Part shown: piece by piece, positions 1-7,808 of the stretch
Layout of the letters: each line of letters begins with the position of its first letter
Position numbering within the stretch: position 1 is the first letter of the stretch
Source: an uncultured Collinsella sp.
Lineage (GTDB): Bacteria > Actinomycetota > Coriobacteriia > Coriobacteriales > Coriobacteriaceae
Assembly (NCBI GenBank): GCA_900758475.1
Contig: CAAERQ010000020.1
Coordinates: 1-14,346 of the forward strand
Reading direction: 5' to 3'
DNA length: 14,346 nucleotides
The notes under the pieces: model-generated
What the model saw: only the letters and a program-made list of their open reading frames with translations
The model's database searches: none
Told to the model about the DNA's origin: nothing
Made by a program: the position numbers and the translations under genes

Positions 1-35
1 GCTCCGGGAAGTTCGCGAAGCCCACTTCCCGGAGC
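1..35 (-). terminator. Candidate hairpin downstream of xfp
   Basis: A perfect 11-bp inverted repeat (1-11 with 25-35) with a 13-nt loop lies 47 bp past the xfp stop. In the xfp direction the stem ends at the window edge, so the U-tract that would prove an intrinsic terminator cannot be seen. It could equally be an intergenic repeat. Confidence 0.45.
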
Positions 36-82
36 AAGGCAACCCGCCCGGGGCAGGCCCCAGCGCGAGACCGTCCCGGATG

Positions 83-2611
83 CTATTCGTTGTCGCCTGC
101 GGTCATTTGCGTTGCGGAGAGTGCGCCGTCGGCAGTAGTTGCGGCTGCGGCGTCGGGCCAGACCCAGTCGGTAAAGGCCGGGTGATCGAAGCCCTCGTCG
201 CACGCGAACTCAAAGGCCTCGGTGCGGAAGGCTTCCCACTCATCAATCTGCTCGGCAAACTTATCGGCGTCGACCATGCGCAGCACGTCGGCGGCCAGGG
301 CCCAGCGGTCCATGTTATTCAGGCGCAGCATGTCGAACGGCGTGGTCGTGGAGCCCTTCTCCTCGTAGCCGTGGACGCGGAAGGCGTCGTGGCCGGGGCG
401 GTTCCAAATCAGGCGGCGAATCGTGCCGGCATAGGCGTGGAATGCAAAGAGCACGGGCTTCTTGCCGCAGCCGAACAGCTCAGCCCAGCGCTCATCGCTG
501 ATGGCTTGGTCGTTCTCGCAGACGTTCTGAATCTTGAGCAGATCGACCACGTTGACGAACCACACCTTAATGCCCAGCTCGCGCAGCATATCGGTTGCAG
601 CCAAAGCCTCGAGCGTCGGCACGTCGCCGCACGTGGCGACCACGACGTCGGCCTCGGCGAGTGAGTCAGCGGTCGATGCCCACTCCCAAGTCGCGACACC
701 CTCGGCGAGCTCGGCCTTTGCCTCGTCGACCGTCTGGAAGGTCGGGGCGGGCTGCTTGCCGCAGAAGATAGCGTTGACGCAGTCGGTGGACTGGTAGACG
801 CGCTCGGCCACAGCGAGGGCCATGTTGGCGTCGGCCGGATAGTAAGCATTCACGATATGCGTGTCATTGGCCTTGTTGAGCAGCAGGTCGATAAAGCCGG
901 GGTCCTGATGCGAGAAGCCGTTGTGGTCCTGGCGCCAGACATGGCTCGACAGCAAAATGTTGAGACCGCTGATGGGAGCACGCCACGGAATCTCGCGCTT
1001 AGTGGCCTCGAGCCACTTGCAGTGCTGGTTGACCATGGAATCGACCACATGGACAAAGCTCTCATAGGAGCTCCACACACCGGAGCGGCCGGTGAGCACG
1101 TAGGCCTCGAGGAAACCCTCGCACTGGTGCTCGGACAGCTGCTCGACAACCTTACCGGAACCGGCCAGCAGCTCGTCGTTGGCCTCGTCCTCATAGAAGC
1201 CGGCATCCCACTGCTTCTTGGTCACCTTGTAGGCGGCCTGCAGGCGGTTAGACGCGGTCTCGTCGGGACCAAAGATGCGAAAGTCGTCCATGTTCTTGGC
1301 CAGAACGTCGGCAGTGTACTCACCAAAGACGCGGGCGGCCTCGGTGGAACCCCAGCCGTGGCCTTTCTCGGCGACGGGGATCTCGTGGGCATGAATATCG
1401 GGCAGCTCGAGCTCGCGACGCACCTTGCCGCCGTTTGCGTTGGGATTGGCGCCGATGCGCAGCTCGCCGGTCGGCATAAAGGCCGTCACCTCGGGGCGCA
1501 CCTGGCCCTCGGGCGTAAAGAGCTCCTCGGGCTTGTAGGAGCGCAGCCACTCGCGCAGCACGCGGAAGTGCTCGTGGGTGTCCTTGGCACTCGCCAGCGG
1601 CACCTGATGCGCGCGCCAGGAGTCCTCGGTCTTCTTGCCGTCGATCCACTTGGGGCAGGTCCAACCCTTGGGCGTACGGAACACAATCATGGGGTAGGCC
1701 GGGCGAACCACGGTCTCGCCTGCGGCGGCCTGGGCCTGTGCGGTAGTCTTGATGTCGCAAATCTCATCGAAGACCTGCTCAAACAGGGCAGCGAAACGCT
1801 CGTGGATGCTTGCATGGCTCTCGTCGTCAAAACCGGCGACAAAGAAGTGCGGCTTGTAGCCCATGCCCTCAAAGAACTTGGTGAGTTCTTCGTCGGACAC
1901 GCGGGCGAGAATGGTGGGGTTGGCGATCTTATAGCCGTTGAGGTGCAGGATCGGCAGGACGATACCGTCGGTTGCCGGGTTCACGAGCTTGTTGGACTGC
2001 CAAGAGGTCGCGAGCGGACCGGTCTCGGACTCGCCGTCGCCCACCACGGCCACGGCCAGCAGGCTCGGGTTGTCCATGACGGCGCCGTAGGCATGGCTGA
2101 GCGTGTAGCCGAGCTCGCCGCCCTCATGGATGGAGCCGGGCGTCTCGGGCGCAAAGTGGCTCGGGATGCCGCCGGGGTAGGAGAACTGGCGGAAGAACTT
2201 CTGCAGGCCGGCCTCATCATTGGTGATGTCGGGGCGAATCTCACGGTAGGTGCCATCGAGCAGCGACTGGGCGGTGCCGGCGGGGCCACCATGGCCCGGG
2301 CCCATCAAGAAAATGGCGTTCTGGTTGTGGTCGGCAATAAGGCGGTTGACGTGGCCGAACAGGAAGTTGATGCCGGGCGTGGTGCCCCAGTGACCGACCA
2401 GGCGGTGCTTAACGTCCGGGCGACCAAAGTCGCGCACCTCACCGGTTTTCTCGTCGACAAAGTCAGGGCGCATGAGCGGGTTAGAGCGAAGGTAGATCTG
2501 ACCGACGGACAGATAGTTCGATGCGCGCCAATACAGGTCGACGCCCTCGAGCTCGGAAGCCGGTACCTCGTGGCCCAGCTTTTGCCACGGCGTCCCCAGT
2601 GTTTTAGCCAT
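83..2611 (-). CDS. xfp: Xylulose-5-phosphate/fructose-6-phosphate phosphoketolase
   Basis: Thiamine-diphosphate enzyme of 842 residues that cleaves xylulose 5-phosphate or fructose 6-phosphate with inorganic phosphate to acetyl phosphate plus glyceraldehyde 3-phosphate or erythrose 4-phosphate. It is the key step of the phosphoketolase (bifid-type) shunt and acts in the cytoplasm. Family motifs are visible along the whole length: GHWGTTPG (73-80), GPGHGG (104-109), the HEGGELGY stretch near 162, the diphosphate-binding GDGESETGPLATSW (191-204), LHLNGYKI (222-229) and HVWRQDHNGFSHQDPGF in the C-terminal half. The length is slightly above the usual 790-825 because of an Ala/Thr-rich tail. The ATG start has an AAGGGAG ribosome site at 2619-2625, 7 nt upstream. 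The gene is downstream of, and co-oriented with, a LacI-family regulator gene, and the operator palindromes on its promoter suggest carbon-source control. The gene is intact and the assignment is very secure. Whether it prefers one or both sugar phosphates cannot be read from the sequence. Confidence 0.97.
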   Translation of the reverse strand: MAKTLGTPWQKLGHEVPASELEGVDLYWRASNYLSVGQIYLRSNPLMRPDFVDEKTGEVRDFGRPDVKHRLVGHWGTTPGINFLFGHVNRLIADHNQNAIFLMGPGHGGPAGTAQSLLDGTYREIRPDITNDEAGLQKFFRQFSYPGGIPSHFAPETPGSIHEGGELGYTLSHAYGAVMDNPSLLAVAVVGDGESETGPLATSWQSNKLVNPATDGIVLPILHLNGYKIANPTILARVSDEELTKFFEGMGYKPHFFVAGFDDESHASIHERFAALFEQVFDEICDIKTTAQAQAAAGETVVRPAYPMIVFRTPKGWTCPKWIDGKKTEDSWRAHQVPLASAKDTHEHFRVLREWLRSYKPEELFTPEGQVRPEVTAFMPTGELRIGANPNANGGKVRRELELPDIHAHEIPVAEKGHGWGSTEAARVFGEYTADVLAKNMDDFRIFGPDETASNRLQAAYKVTKKQWDAGFYEDEANDELLAGSGKVVEQLSEHQCEGFLEAYVLTGRSGVWSSYESFVHVVDSMVNQHCKWLEATKREIPWRAPISGLNILLSSHVWRQDHNGFSHQDPGFIDLLLNKANDTHIVNAYYPADANMALAVAERVYQSTDCVNAIFCGKQPAPTFQTVDEAKAELAEGVATWEWASTADSLAEADVVVATCGDVPTLEALAATDMLRELGIKVWFVNVVDLLKIQNVCENDQAISDERWAELFGCGKKPVLFAFHAYAGTIRRLIWNRPGHDAFRVHGYEEKGSTTTPFDMLRLNNMDRWALAADVLRMVDADKFAEQIDEWEAFRTEAFEFACDEGFDHPAFTDWVWPDAAAATTADGALSATQMTAGDNE

Positions 2612-2669
2612 TGTTTATCTCCCTTCGCTGCGCGGTCGCCTTCCGATACGGCAACCTTTCGTTGGGACT

Positions 2670-2675
2670 AGTATA
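2670..2675 (-). promoter_or_regulatory. Candidate -10 box of the xfp promoter
   Basis: TATACT on the minus strand, about 60 bp before the xfp start codon. No good -35 hexamer sits at 16-18 bp; that position (about 2692-2699) lies between the two operator palindromes. The weak -35 and overlapping operators fit a promoter governed by the upstream LacI-family protein. Confidence 0.55.
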
Positions 2676-2678
2676 TTT

Positions 2679-2715
2679 GCTAAAACGTTTTATCATGGTG
2701 AAAAAACGTTTTAGC
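2679..2715. promoter_or_regulatory. Tandem LacI-family operators upstream of xfp
   Basis: TAAAACGTTTTA (2681-2692) is a perfect 12-bp palindrome with the central CG typical of LacI-family operators. A second site, AAAACGTTTT (2703-2712), has its centre exactly 21 bp away, two helical turns. The outer edges also match: 2679-2691 and 2703-2715 form a 13-bp perfect inverted repeat. One site abuts the -10 box and the other covers the region upstream of the -35 position. The adjacent lacI-type gene is the obvious candidate binder, by inference. Confidence 0.75.
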
Positions 2716-2733
2716 ATCCTGATTTGCCATGTA

Positions 2734-2773
2734 GACAGGCAAAAGCAGACATTCACCTGCGGCATTGCCTGTC
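2734..2773. repeat. Inverted repeat in the regulator-xfp intergenic region
   Basis: Perfect 9-bp arms (2734-2742 and 2765-2773) enclose a smaller 4-bp pairing (2745-2748 with 2757-2760). A competing 6-bp pairing exists between 2754-2759 and 2775-2780. No T-run follows on either strand, so it is not a convincing intrinsic terminator. It may mark the 3' end of the regulator transcript or may be incidental. Confidence 0.35.
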
Positions 2774-2815
2774 ACAGGTGCTCCACATTCAGTCTCTGCA
2801 AATTGATAAACGTGT

Positions 2816-3844
2816 TTAGTTGTGTTTAGTAAGCTCGAGCACGCTGTCCTTAACGATAAGCGCCGGCTCCAGAACGACCTCTTCGGCACGCCTACCGCCC
2901 CTACCGGCAAGACGCTTGGACATGCAGCCAAAAGCATGCTCCGCGAGGACACCAGGATCCTGCTCAATCGCGGTCAGCGCCGGCTCAAAGAGAACGTCGG
3001 CCGCCGAGTTGTCATAGCTTACGACCGAGATATCGCCTGGGATGCTCTTCCCCATCTCGTGTAAGCGCTTGAGCAGACCCAGCGCAATGTTGTCCGAGCT
3101 TGCGAACACGGCGGTGGCGTCAGTTGCGAGCACCGCCTCCGAAGCCTCGTATGCGCTCGGAATGTAGTACTCGCTCTCAAACTCCAAACGCGCATCGATG
3201 GGCAGGCCAACCTCGCGCAGTGCGCGCTCGTAGCCGGCAAGACGTTTACGACCCGTATTGGAACGGCGCGCATTAACCAAGCAGGCAATGCGACGGTGGC
3301 CCTGCTCAATCAGATAGCGGGTGGCCATGTAACCACCCATCTCGTGGTCGAACATCACCTTGTCGCACTCGAGCCCCTCAATGGCACGGTCGACCATTAC
3401 CGCCGGGATGGGCAGATGGCTGACTTCTTCGCGCAGGGCGCGGTCGTCGGAGAACTCGTCACCCACGACCAAGAACACACCATCGACGCCGCGCGTCACC
3501 AGCTGGCGCAGGAGCTCCAGATCGTCCTCTGCGCTTCCACCCGAGCTGGTAATAAAGAGCGCGTAGCCGTCCTCGCGGCAGCGCTTTTCCAAGCTGCCGG
3601 CGAGCGAGGCAAAAAAGCGGCTCTCGATATTGGGAACGATAAGGCCCAGCGTGCGCGACTCGCGCATGACCAGACTACGCGCAATCTGGTTAGGAACATA
3701 ATGGTTGCGCGCCGCGACCTCCTTGATGAGCTTGCGGTTTTCTTCCGAGATGCGACAGGGCCGATTATTGAGAACAAGCGAGACCGACGAGGGGGAAAGC
3801 CCCACCTCCTGGGCAATCTGCTTGAGAGTAACTTTGTTGCCCAT
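2816..3844 (-). CDS. LacI-family transcriptional regulator
   Basis: DNA-binding repressor or activator of 342 residues. The N-terminal helix-turn-helix begins at VTLKQIAQEVGLSPSSVS (5-22). It is followed by the hinge helix with the family PNQIARSL (51-58), then LGLIVPN and a periplasmic-binding-protein-like effector domain to the C-terminus, as expected for a sugar or sugar-phosphate ligand. The frame is open for 24 more codons upstream, but the ATG at 3844 is chosen because the helix-turn-helix starts at once and AAGGAG lies 4 nt before it. The gene ends about 200 bp before xfp in the same orientation, and the two CG-centred palindromes in that gap are likely its targets, so control of xfp is inferred. 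The ligand cannot be told from the sequence. It is not evidently CcpA: no CcpA-specific partner context is visible. Confidence 0.93.
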   Translation of the reverse strand: MGNKVTLKQIAQEVGLSPSSVSLVLNNRPCRISEENRKLIKEVAARNHYVPNQIARSLVMRESRTLGLIVPNIESRFFASLAGSLEKRCREDGYALFITSSGGSAEDDLELLRQLVTRGVDGVFLVVGDEFSDDRALREEVSHLPIPAVMVDRAIEGLECDKVMFDHEMGGYMATRYLIEQGHRRIACLVNARRSNTGRKRLAGYERALREVGLPIDARLEFESEYYIPSAYEASEAVLATDATAVFASSDNIALGLLKRLHEMGKSIPGDISVVSYDNSAADVLFEPALTAIEQDPGVLAEHAFGCMSKRLAGRGGRRAEEVVLEPALIVKDSVLELTKHN

Positions 3845-3879
3845 CTCGCTCCTTCCGAGTATTCGCGCAATCTCTTGAA

Positions 3880-3885
3880 AGTATA
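3880..3885 (-). promoter_or_regulatory. Candidate -10 box of the regulator promoter
   Basis: TATACT on the minus strand, 35 bp before the regulator start codon, identical to the xfp -10 box. No recognisable -35 hexamer is found at the right distance, and no copy of the xfp operator palindrome is nearby, so autoregulation through the same site is not supported. Confidence 0.4.
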
Positions 3886-3953
3886 GCGACCGTCCCTCTA
3901 CCTTGATGATAAACACTTTACCAATCCGGTAGACGGCTGTTTTATCGCCGCGA

Positions 3954-4019
3954 TTGGTGCAAAGTAACCTGACCCCTTTGCACTATGTGATGCATTGGGG
4001 TCAGGTTGCTTTGCACCAA
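3954..4019. repeat. Long inverted repeat between regulator and murB
   Basis: 23-nt arms 3954-3976 and 3997-4019 are reverse complements with one mismatch, around a 20-nt spacer. Each arm carries a TTGCAC hexamer pointing outwards; the right one is in position to act as the -35 of murB. The arm sequence, with ACCTGACCCC, looks like a dispersed palindromic element rather than a terminator, since no T-run follows either arm. Confidence 0.7.
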
Positions 4020-4041
4020 ATCCATCCGGGTGGGGTATATT
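4011..4041 (+). promoter_or_regulatory. Candidate murB promoter
   Basis: TTGCAC (4011-4016) and TATATT (4036-4041) are separated by 19 bp, about 44 bp before the murB start. The -35 box lies inside the right arm of the inverted repeat. Confidence 0.45.
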
Positions 4042-4084
4042 GCATTCGATTGATGAAAACGACCACCATAAGGCGGATATTCGT

Positions 4085-5047
4085 ATGCACGAAAATGACT
4101 TTTTTAACGAGGACCTGCTCTGCGCGCTCGCCGGTGTTGCCGGCGAGGACAACGTGCTCATGAGCGAGCCCATGCGCGAGCACACCACGTTTAAGATCGG
4201 CGGCCCGGCCGACGTCTTTGTCACGCCCGATACCGAGCAGGGACTCGTCGCCACGCTTGATACCTGCTACCGCTGCGATCTACCGCTCACCATCGTGGGC
4301 AACGGCTCCGACTTACTCGTCGGTGACAAGGGCATCCGCGGTGTCGTCGTGGCACTGGGCGAAGGCCTCTCCGACATCACCGTCGACGGCACGCATGTTA
4401 CGGCAGCAGCCGGCGCCTTGCTTTCCGATGTCGCCGCGGCTGCCGCCGAAGCCTGCCTCACCGGCATGGAGCCCCTCTCGGGCATCCCCGGCTCGGTCGG
4501 CGGCGCCTGCTATATGAACGCCGGTGCCTACGGCGCCTGCATGGCCGATGTTTTGGAGTCCGTGCGCGTCTATAAGCCCGCCCGCGCGCTCGATGACGGC
4601 ACCCGCGGCAGCGGCAATATCATTGAGTTCGATGTCGACGAGCTTAACCTGGGCTATCGCAAGAGCCGCATCGCCGACGACGGCTTTATCGTGCTCTCTG
4701 CCACCTTTAACCTCGCCCCGGGCAACGCCGCGATGATCAAGGCCGACATGGACGACTACCGCCAACGCCGCGAGGACAAGCAGCCGCTCGACATGCCGAG
4801 CGCCGGCTCCACTTTCAAACGCCCCGAGGGCTACTTTGCCGGCAAGCTCATCATGGATGCCGGTCTGCGCGGCCATGCTGTCGGCGGCGCGCAGGTGAGC
4901 GAAAAACACTGCGGCTTCATCGTCAACGCCGACCACGCCACCGCCGCCGACGTCGACGAACTCATCCGCCACATCCAAGCAACCGTCAAAGACCAATTCG
5001 GAGTAGACCTACAACCCGAAGTCCACCGAATCGGAGAATTCCTCTAA
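4085..5047 (+). CDS. murB: UDP-N-acetylenolpyruvoylglucosamine reductase
   Basis: Cytoplasmic FAD enzyme of 320 residues that reduces UDP-GlcNAc-enolpyruvate to UDP-MurNAc with NADPH, the second committed step of peptidoglycan synthesis. FAD-binding motifs are HTTFKIGGPAD (33-43), VGNGSDLLVGD (71-81) and SGIPGSVGG with NAGAYG (132-150). YRKSR (191-195), Ser242 in SAGSTFK as proton donor, and Glu312 in PEVHRIG complete the active site. Size and motif spacing fit the family, probably the shorter type II form common in Gram-positives. The frame is open to 3995, but the ATG at 4085 is preferred: AAGGCGG lies 8 nt upstream, and the candidate promoter would start transcription near 4048, after the upstream alternatives. 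It is divergent from the LacI-type gene and appears monocistronic, ended by the hairpin just after the stop. Confidence 0.95.
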   Translation: MHENDFFNEDLLCALAGVAGEDNVLMSEPMREHTTFKIGGPADVFVTPDTEQGLVATLDTCYRCDLPLTIVGNGSDLLVGDKGIRGVVVALGEGLSDITVDGTHVTAAAGALLSDVAAAAAEACLTGMEPLSGIPGSVGGACYMNAGAYGACMADVLESVRVYKPARALDDGTRGSGNIIEFDVDELNLGYRKSRIADDGFIVLSATFNLAPGNAAMIKADMDDYRQRREDKQPLDMPSAGSTFKRPEGYFAGKLIMDAGLRGHAVGGAQVSEKHCGFIVNADHATAADVDELIRHIQATVKDQFGVDLQPEVHRIGEFL

Positions 5048-5050
5048 AAA

Positions 5051-5080
5051 GAAGGCCCCGAAAGGGGCCTTCACCATATT
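5051..5080. terminator. GAAA-loop terminator after murB
   Basis: A perfect 9-bp GC-rich stem (5051-5059 with 5064-5072) is closed by a GAAA loop, 3 bp after the murB stop. In the plus direction the following sequence is T-rich but broken. In the minus direction a clean run of five T follows (complement of 5046-5050). It can serve both murB and the converging hydrolase gene. Confidence 0.8.
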
Positions 5081-5130
5081 TATTCAGATAAACCAGTCCG
5101 GTGTGTCGCGCTCAGGACCCGAGAGGGCCG

Positions 5131-5217
5131 GGACAGTCCGAGAGGCATAAGGTTGATCGCGAGTTCCGCACGAGCCGGAGAGCACTTAATGTGCTCTCCG
5201 TGCGAGCAGGACTGTCC
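5131..5217. repeat. Nested palindromic element, possible structured RNA
   Basis: Outer arms GGACAGTCC (5131-5139) and GGACTGTCC (5209-5217) are perfect reverse complements. Inside, 5177-5185 pairs with 5191-5199 (9 bp, 5-nt loop). That stem is extended by 5167-5171 with 5200-5204 across a 5-nt bulge, giving a 14-bp stem. The arrangement predicts a closed stem with a long bulged hairpin. It lies in the 3' untranslated region of the minus-strand hydrolase gene; there is no open frame in it. It could be a dispersed intergenic repeat, a 3'-derived small RNA or a processing structure. Confidence 0.55.
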
Positions 5218-5265
5218 GAGCAGGCAATCAAATATATTGCGGGCGGGCACGCGGCCCAGTCGGCT

Positions 5266-6471
5266 TTACGACAGCGCAATACCGCCAAGCCAGCCCCAGC
5301 GCACGCCAGAGCCAGTGCCGTAGAACCCAATGAACGAGCCAAGCGACCTCGACGTGATGGCGCCCTCGTTACTCATAACGATGCCGCCGCCAACATAGAT
5401 GCCCACGTGTCCGTACAGCAGACCCGGCGTACCGGTGCCACTGTGCGACGAGTCGGCCACGATCATGCCCACCTGCAGCGCCGAGCGGTCGGAGCTATAG
5501 CACCAGGCGTTAAACATGTCGCACGCATTGCCGCCAAAGTAGCCCACGCCGGCGTTACGGAACACGTTGGTAACCCACGCCGCGCACCAGTTCTGGCCAG
5601 GCGAGGGCGTGGAGTAGCACGCGTTGACGACGGCCTGCTGCTTGCCCGAGCCGGCATTCTGCTGCGGAGTTCCGGGCGCATACGATCCGCCACCCGAGCT
5701 TGAACCACCCGAGTAGGAATTGTTCTTGTTTGCGGCAGCCGCGGCAGCGGCAGCCTTCTTGGCAGCCTCCTCAGCCTGAGCGGCAGCAAGAATCTCGGAA
5801 TCGCGCTGGGCCATGAGCTCCTTGACATCGTCGGAGAGGCCGTTCAGAACCGTCTGGACCTCCTGCTGCTTGGCCTGCATGTCCTGCATCTGAGCAGTCT
5901 GCTGGTCCTTGAGCTTCTCCAAGTCGGCTTTTTGCGACTCGAGCTCGGACTTCTGTGTATCGAGCTCTTTCTGAATGGTCTGGATGTCCTCGATGGCGTC
6001 ACGGTCGCTCTTGTTGATCTTCTCGACGTAATGTGCGTTGGCGACGAGCTCCTCAAACGAACCAGAAGCGAGCAGCAACGACAGGATATTGGTGCCACCC
6101 GACTTGTAGCTTGCCGCCACGCGATCGGAAAGCTCGTTACGCTTCTTCTTGAGCTCCGACTTCTTGGTGTCGATCTGCTCCTGGGTGTCGTCGATCTGAC
6201 CCTGAACGCCCTCGATATCGTTGAGGGTCTGGGCATTCTTGTTGGCGAGCGCCGCATACTCGTTAGCGATGCTATCAAGCTGGGCCTGGACCTCGTCGAG
6301 CTTGGCCTGGGCGGCATTCAGCTTGTCGGTGGTTTCCTGGCTGGCCTCGGCAGCATGGACGCGGGCAGGCAGGCCAAAAAGAACTGCAGCAGAAGCGGCA
6401 CCGAACAGGGCCTTGAGGGCGGTGCGGCGCGAGAGCTCCTGAGTAAAGATGGAATCGCTGTTTGGTGACAT
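5266..6471 (-). CDS. Secreted coiled-coil NlpC/P60 or CHAP-type cell-wall hydrolase
   Basis: Exported protein of 401 residues, most likely a peptidoglycan endopeptidase or amidase acting outside the membrane in cell separation. An N-terminal signal has twin arginines (SRRTALK, 14-20), a hydrophobic core and a likely cleavage after VHA (40). The charge pattern fits Tat better than a plain Sec signal but lacks the usual Phe. Residues 42-240 are a long Glu/Lys/Gln-rich coiled coil like the PcsB/CwlO N-terminal domain, followed by an Ala run and a Ser/Gly-rich linker (250-276). The C-terminal domain has the candidate catalytic Cys296 in NWCAAW and His355 in YGHVGIYVGGG, as in the NlpC/P60 and CHAP folds. 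The ATG has GGAG 6 nt upstream. It is divergent from galE and convergent with murB, both envelope-related genes. The exact bond cleaved is not readable. Confidence 0.88.
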   Translation of the reverse strand: MSPNSDSIFTQELSRRTALKALFGAASAAVLFGLPARVHAAEASQETTDKLNAAQAKLDEVQAQLDSIANEYAALANKNAQTLNDIEGVQGQIDDTQEQIDTKKSELKKKRNELSDRVAASYKSGGTNILSLLLASGSFEELVANAHYVEKINKSDRDAIEDIQTIQKELDTQKSELESQKADLEKLKDQQTAQMQDMQAKQQEVQTVLNGLSDDVKELMAQRDSEILAAAQAEEAAKKAAAAAAAANKNNSYSGGSSSGGGSYAPGTPQQNAGSGKQQAVVNACYSTPSPGQNWCAAWVTNVFRNAGVGYFGGNACDMFNAWCYSSDRSALQVGMIVADSSHSGTGTPGLLYGHVGIYVGGGIVMSNEGAITSRSLGSFIGFYGTGSGVRWGWLGGIALS

Positions 6472-6493
6472 ATGTACTCCGTTACATGTTTTG

Positions 6494-6499
6494 TTTATA
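6494..6499 (-). promoter_or_regulatory. Weak candidate -10 box for the hydrolase gene
   Basis: TATAAA on the minus strand, 22 bp before the hydrolase start, in an AT-rich patch (6480-6525). The -35 position holds only a poor match. The rest of the 266-bp divergent gap (to 6737) holds the galE promoter and no credible gene. Confidence 0.3.
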
Positions 6500-6673
6500 T
6501 GTCGCTCAAGACATACATATTACCGTACATCCGACGCATCCCAACGATTTCCACGAACGGCAGAAAACCGCACGGCCGGCGGCATGCGCACAGCCTGGAA
6601 CTACCATGAACCGTTATGCATTCCCGTCCTATGAGCACGTTATCATTGCTCTGCTCTTCATTGTGTCAAACAG

Positions 6674-6700
6674 TTGCACCGCACCTAGCTGCGCTATACT
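6674..6700 (+). promoter_or_regulatory. Candidate galE promoter
   Basis: TTGCAC (6674-6679) and TATACT (6695-6700), spaced by 15 bp, lie 37 bp before the galE start. The -10 box is strong; the spacing is shorter than the ideal 17. Confidence 0.55.
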
Positions 6701-6737
6701 CCCCTCAAGAAGTGTTCCTGATTCGATAGGAGACTAC

Positions 6738-7799
6738 ATGTCCCAAGCACTCGACCCCAAAGACACCTGCGTCCTCGTTACCGGCGGTGCCGGCTTCATC
6801 GGTTCCCACACCGTCGTTCAGCTGCTCGAGGGCGGCTACCAGGTCGTCGTCGTCGATGACCTCTCCAACTCCAGCGCCGTCGCCATCGACCGCGTCAAGA
6901 CCATCGTGGGCGACGAGGCCGCCAAGAACCTCACCTTCTACGAGGCCAACGTGCTCGACCGCGATGCGATGAACAAGATCTTCGATACCCATCAGATCGA
7001 CCGCGTCATCCACTTTGCCGGCTTTAAGGCCGTCGGCGAGTCGGTGAGCAAGCCCGTCGAGTACTACCACAACAACATCGAGAACACCCTGGTGCTCATC
7101 GACGTCATGCGGAACCATGGCTGCAAGTCCATCATCTTCTCGAGCTCCTCGACCGTCTACGGCGACCCGGACAACCCGCCCGTCACCGAGGAGGATCCTA
7201 AGAAGCCCGCGACCAACCCCTATGGTTGGACCAAGTGGATGATCGAGCAGATCCTTATGGACGTCCACACCGCCGACCCCGAGTGGGACGTCGTGCTGCT
7301 CCGTTACTTCAACCCCATCGGCGCTCATCCGTCGGGCCTGATCGGCGAGGACCCCAAGGGCATTCCCAACAACCTGGTGCCCTATGTCGCCCAGGTCGCC
7401 GTGGGCAAGCTCGAGGCCGTTCAGGTCTTTGGCAACGACTACCCCACCCCCGACGGCACCGGCGTGCGCGACTACATCCACGTGTGCGATCTGGCCTCTG
7501 GTCACGTTGCCGCCCTTAACTGGATGAACGGCAAGACCGGCGTCGAGATCTTTAACTTGGGCACCGGCACCGGCACCTCGGTACTCGAGGTCGTCGCCGC
7601 CTTCTCCAAGGCTTGTGGCAAGGAGCTGCCCTACGTGATCCGCGAGCGCCGCGCCGGCGACATCGCTGCCAACTGGTGCGACGCCTCCAAGGCCGAGCGC
7701 ATGATGGGTTGGAAGGCCCAATACGACATCGCGGATATGTGCCGCGACAGCTGGAACTGGCAGAGCCACAACCCCAACGGCTTCGCCGACGCCGAGTAG
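6738..7799 (+). CDS. galE: UDP-glucose 4-epimerase
   Basis: NAD-dependent short-chain dehydrogenase/reductase of 353 residues that interconverts UDP-glucose and UDP-galactose in the Leloir pathway and in supply of sugars for surface polymers. The Rossmann motif GGAGFIG is at 16-22. The active-site serine run (135-138) precedes TVYGD, and the catalytic Tyr162 and Lys166 are in YGWTK. RYFNPIGAHPSG and the C-terminal GVRDYIHVCDLA are classic GalE blocks. The ATG at 6738 is chosen over longer readings because AGGAG lies 5 nt upstream and the promoter ends near 6700. At the position aligned with Escherichia coli Tyr299 (in AYWADASKA) this protein has Asn312, which may widen substrate use to N-acetylated sugars. 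The gene is monocistronic, with repeats and a terminator downstream. Confidence 0.96.
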   Translation: MSQALDPKDTCVLVTGGAGFIGSHTVVQLLEGGYQVVVVDDLSNSSAVAIDRVKTIVGDEAAKNLTFYEANVLDRDAMNKIFDTHQIDRVIHFAGFKAVGESVSKPVEYYHNNIENTLVLIDVMRNHGCKSIIFSSSSTVYGDPDNPPVTEEDPKKPATNPYGWTKWMIEQILMDVHTADPEWDVVLLRYFNPIGAHPSGLIGEDPKGIPNNLVPYVAQVAVGKLEAVQVFGNDYPTPDGTGVRDYIHVCDLASGHVAALNWMNGKTGVEIFNLGTGTGTSVLEVVAAFSKACGKELPYVIRERRAGDIAANWCDASKAERMMGWKAQYDIADMCRDSWNWQSHNPNGFADAE

Positions 7800-7808
7800 C
7801 CACTCCCC

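Noticed and set aside
857..2671. A 604-codon open frame on the plus strand opposite xfp
   Set aside because: It is antisense to a fully conserved phosphoketolase, has low-complexity Gly/Leu/Ala-rich sequence and no recognisable domain. It arises from the GC-rich third positions of xfp.
2812..2830. Short tandem repeat GTGTTTAGT at the end of the regulator gene
   Set aside because: Only two 9-bp copies, partly coding. Likely chance in an AT-rich stretch.
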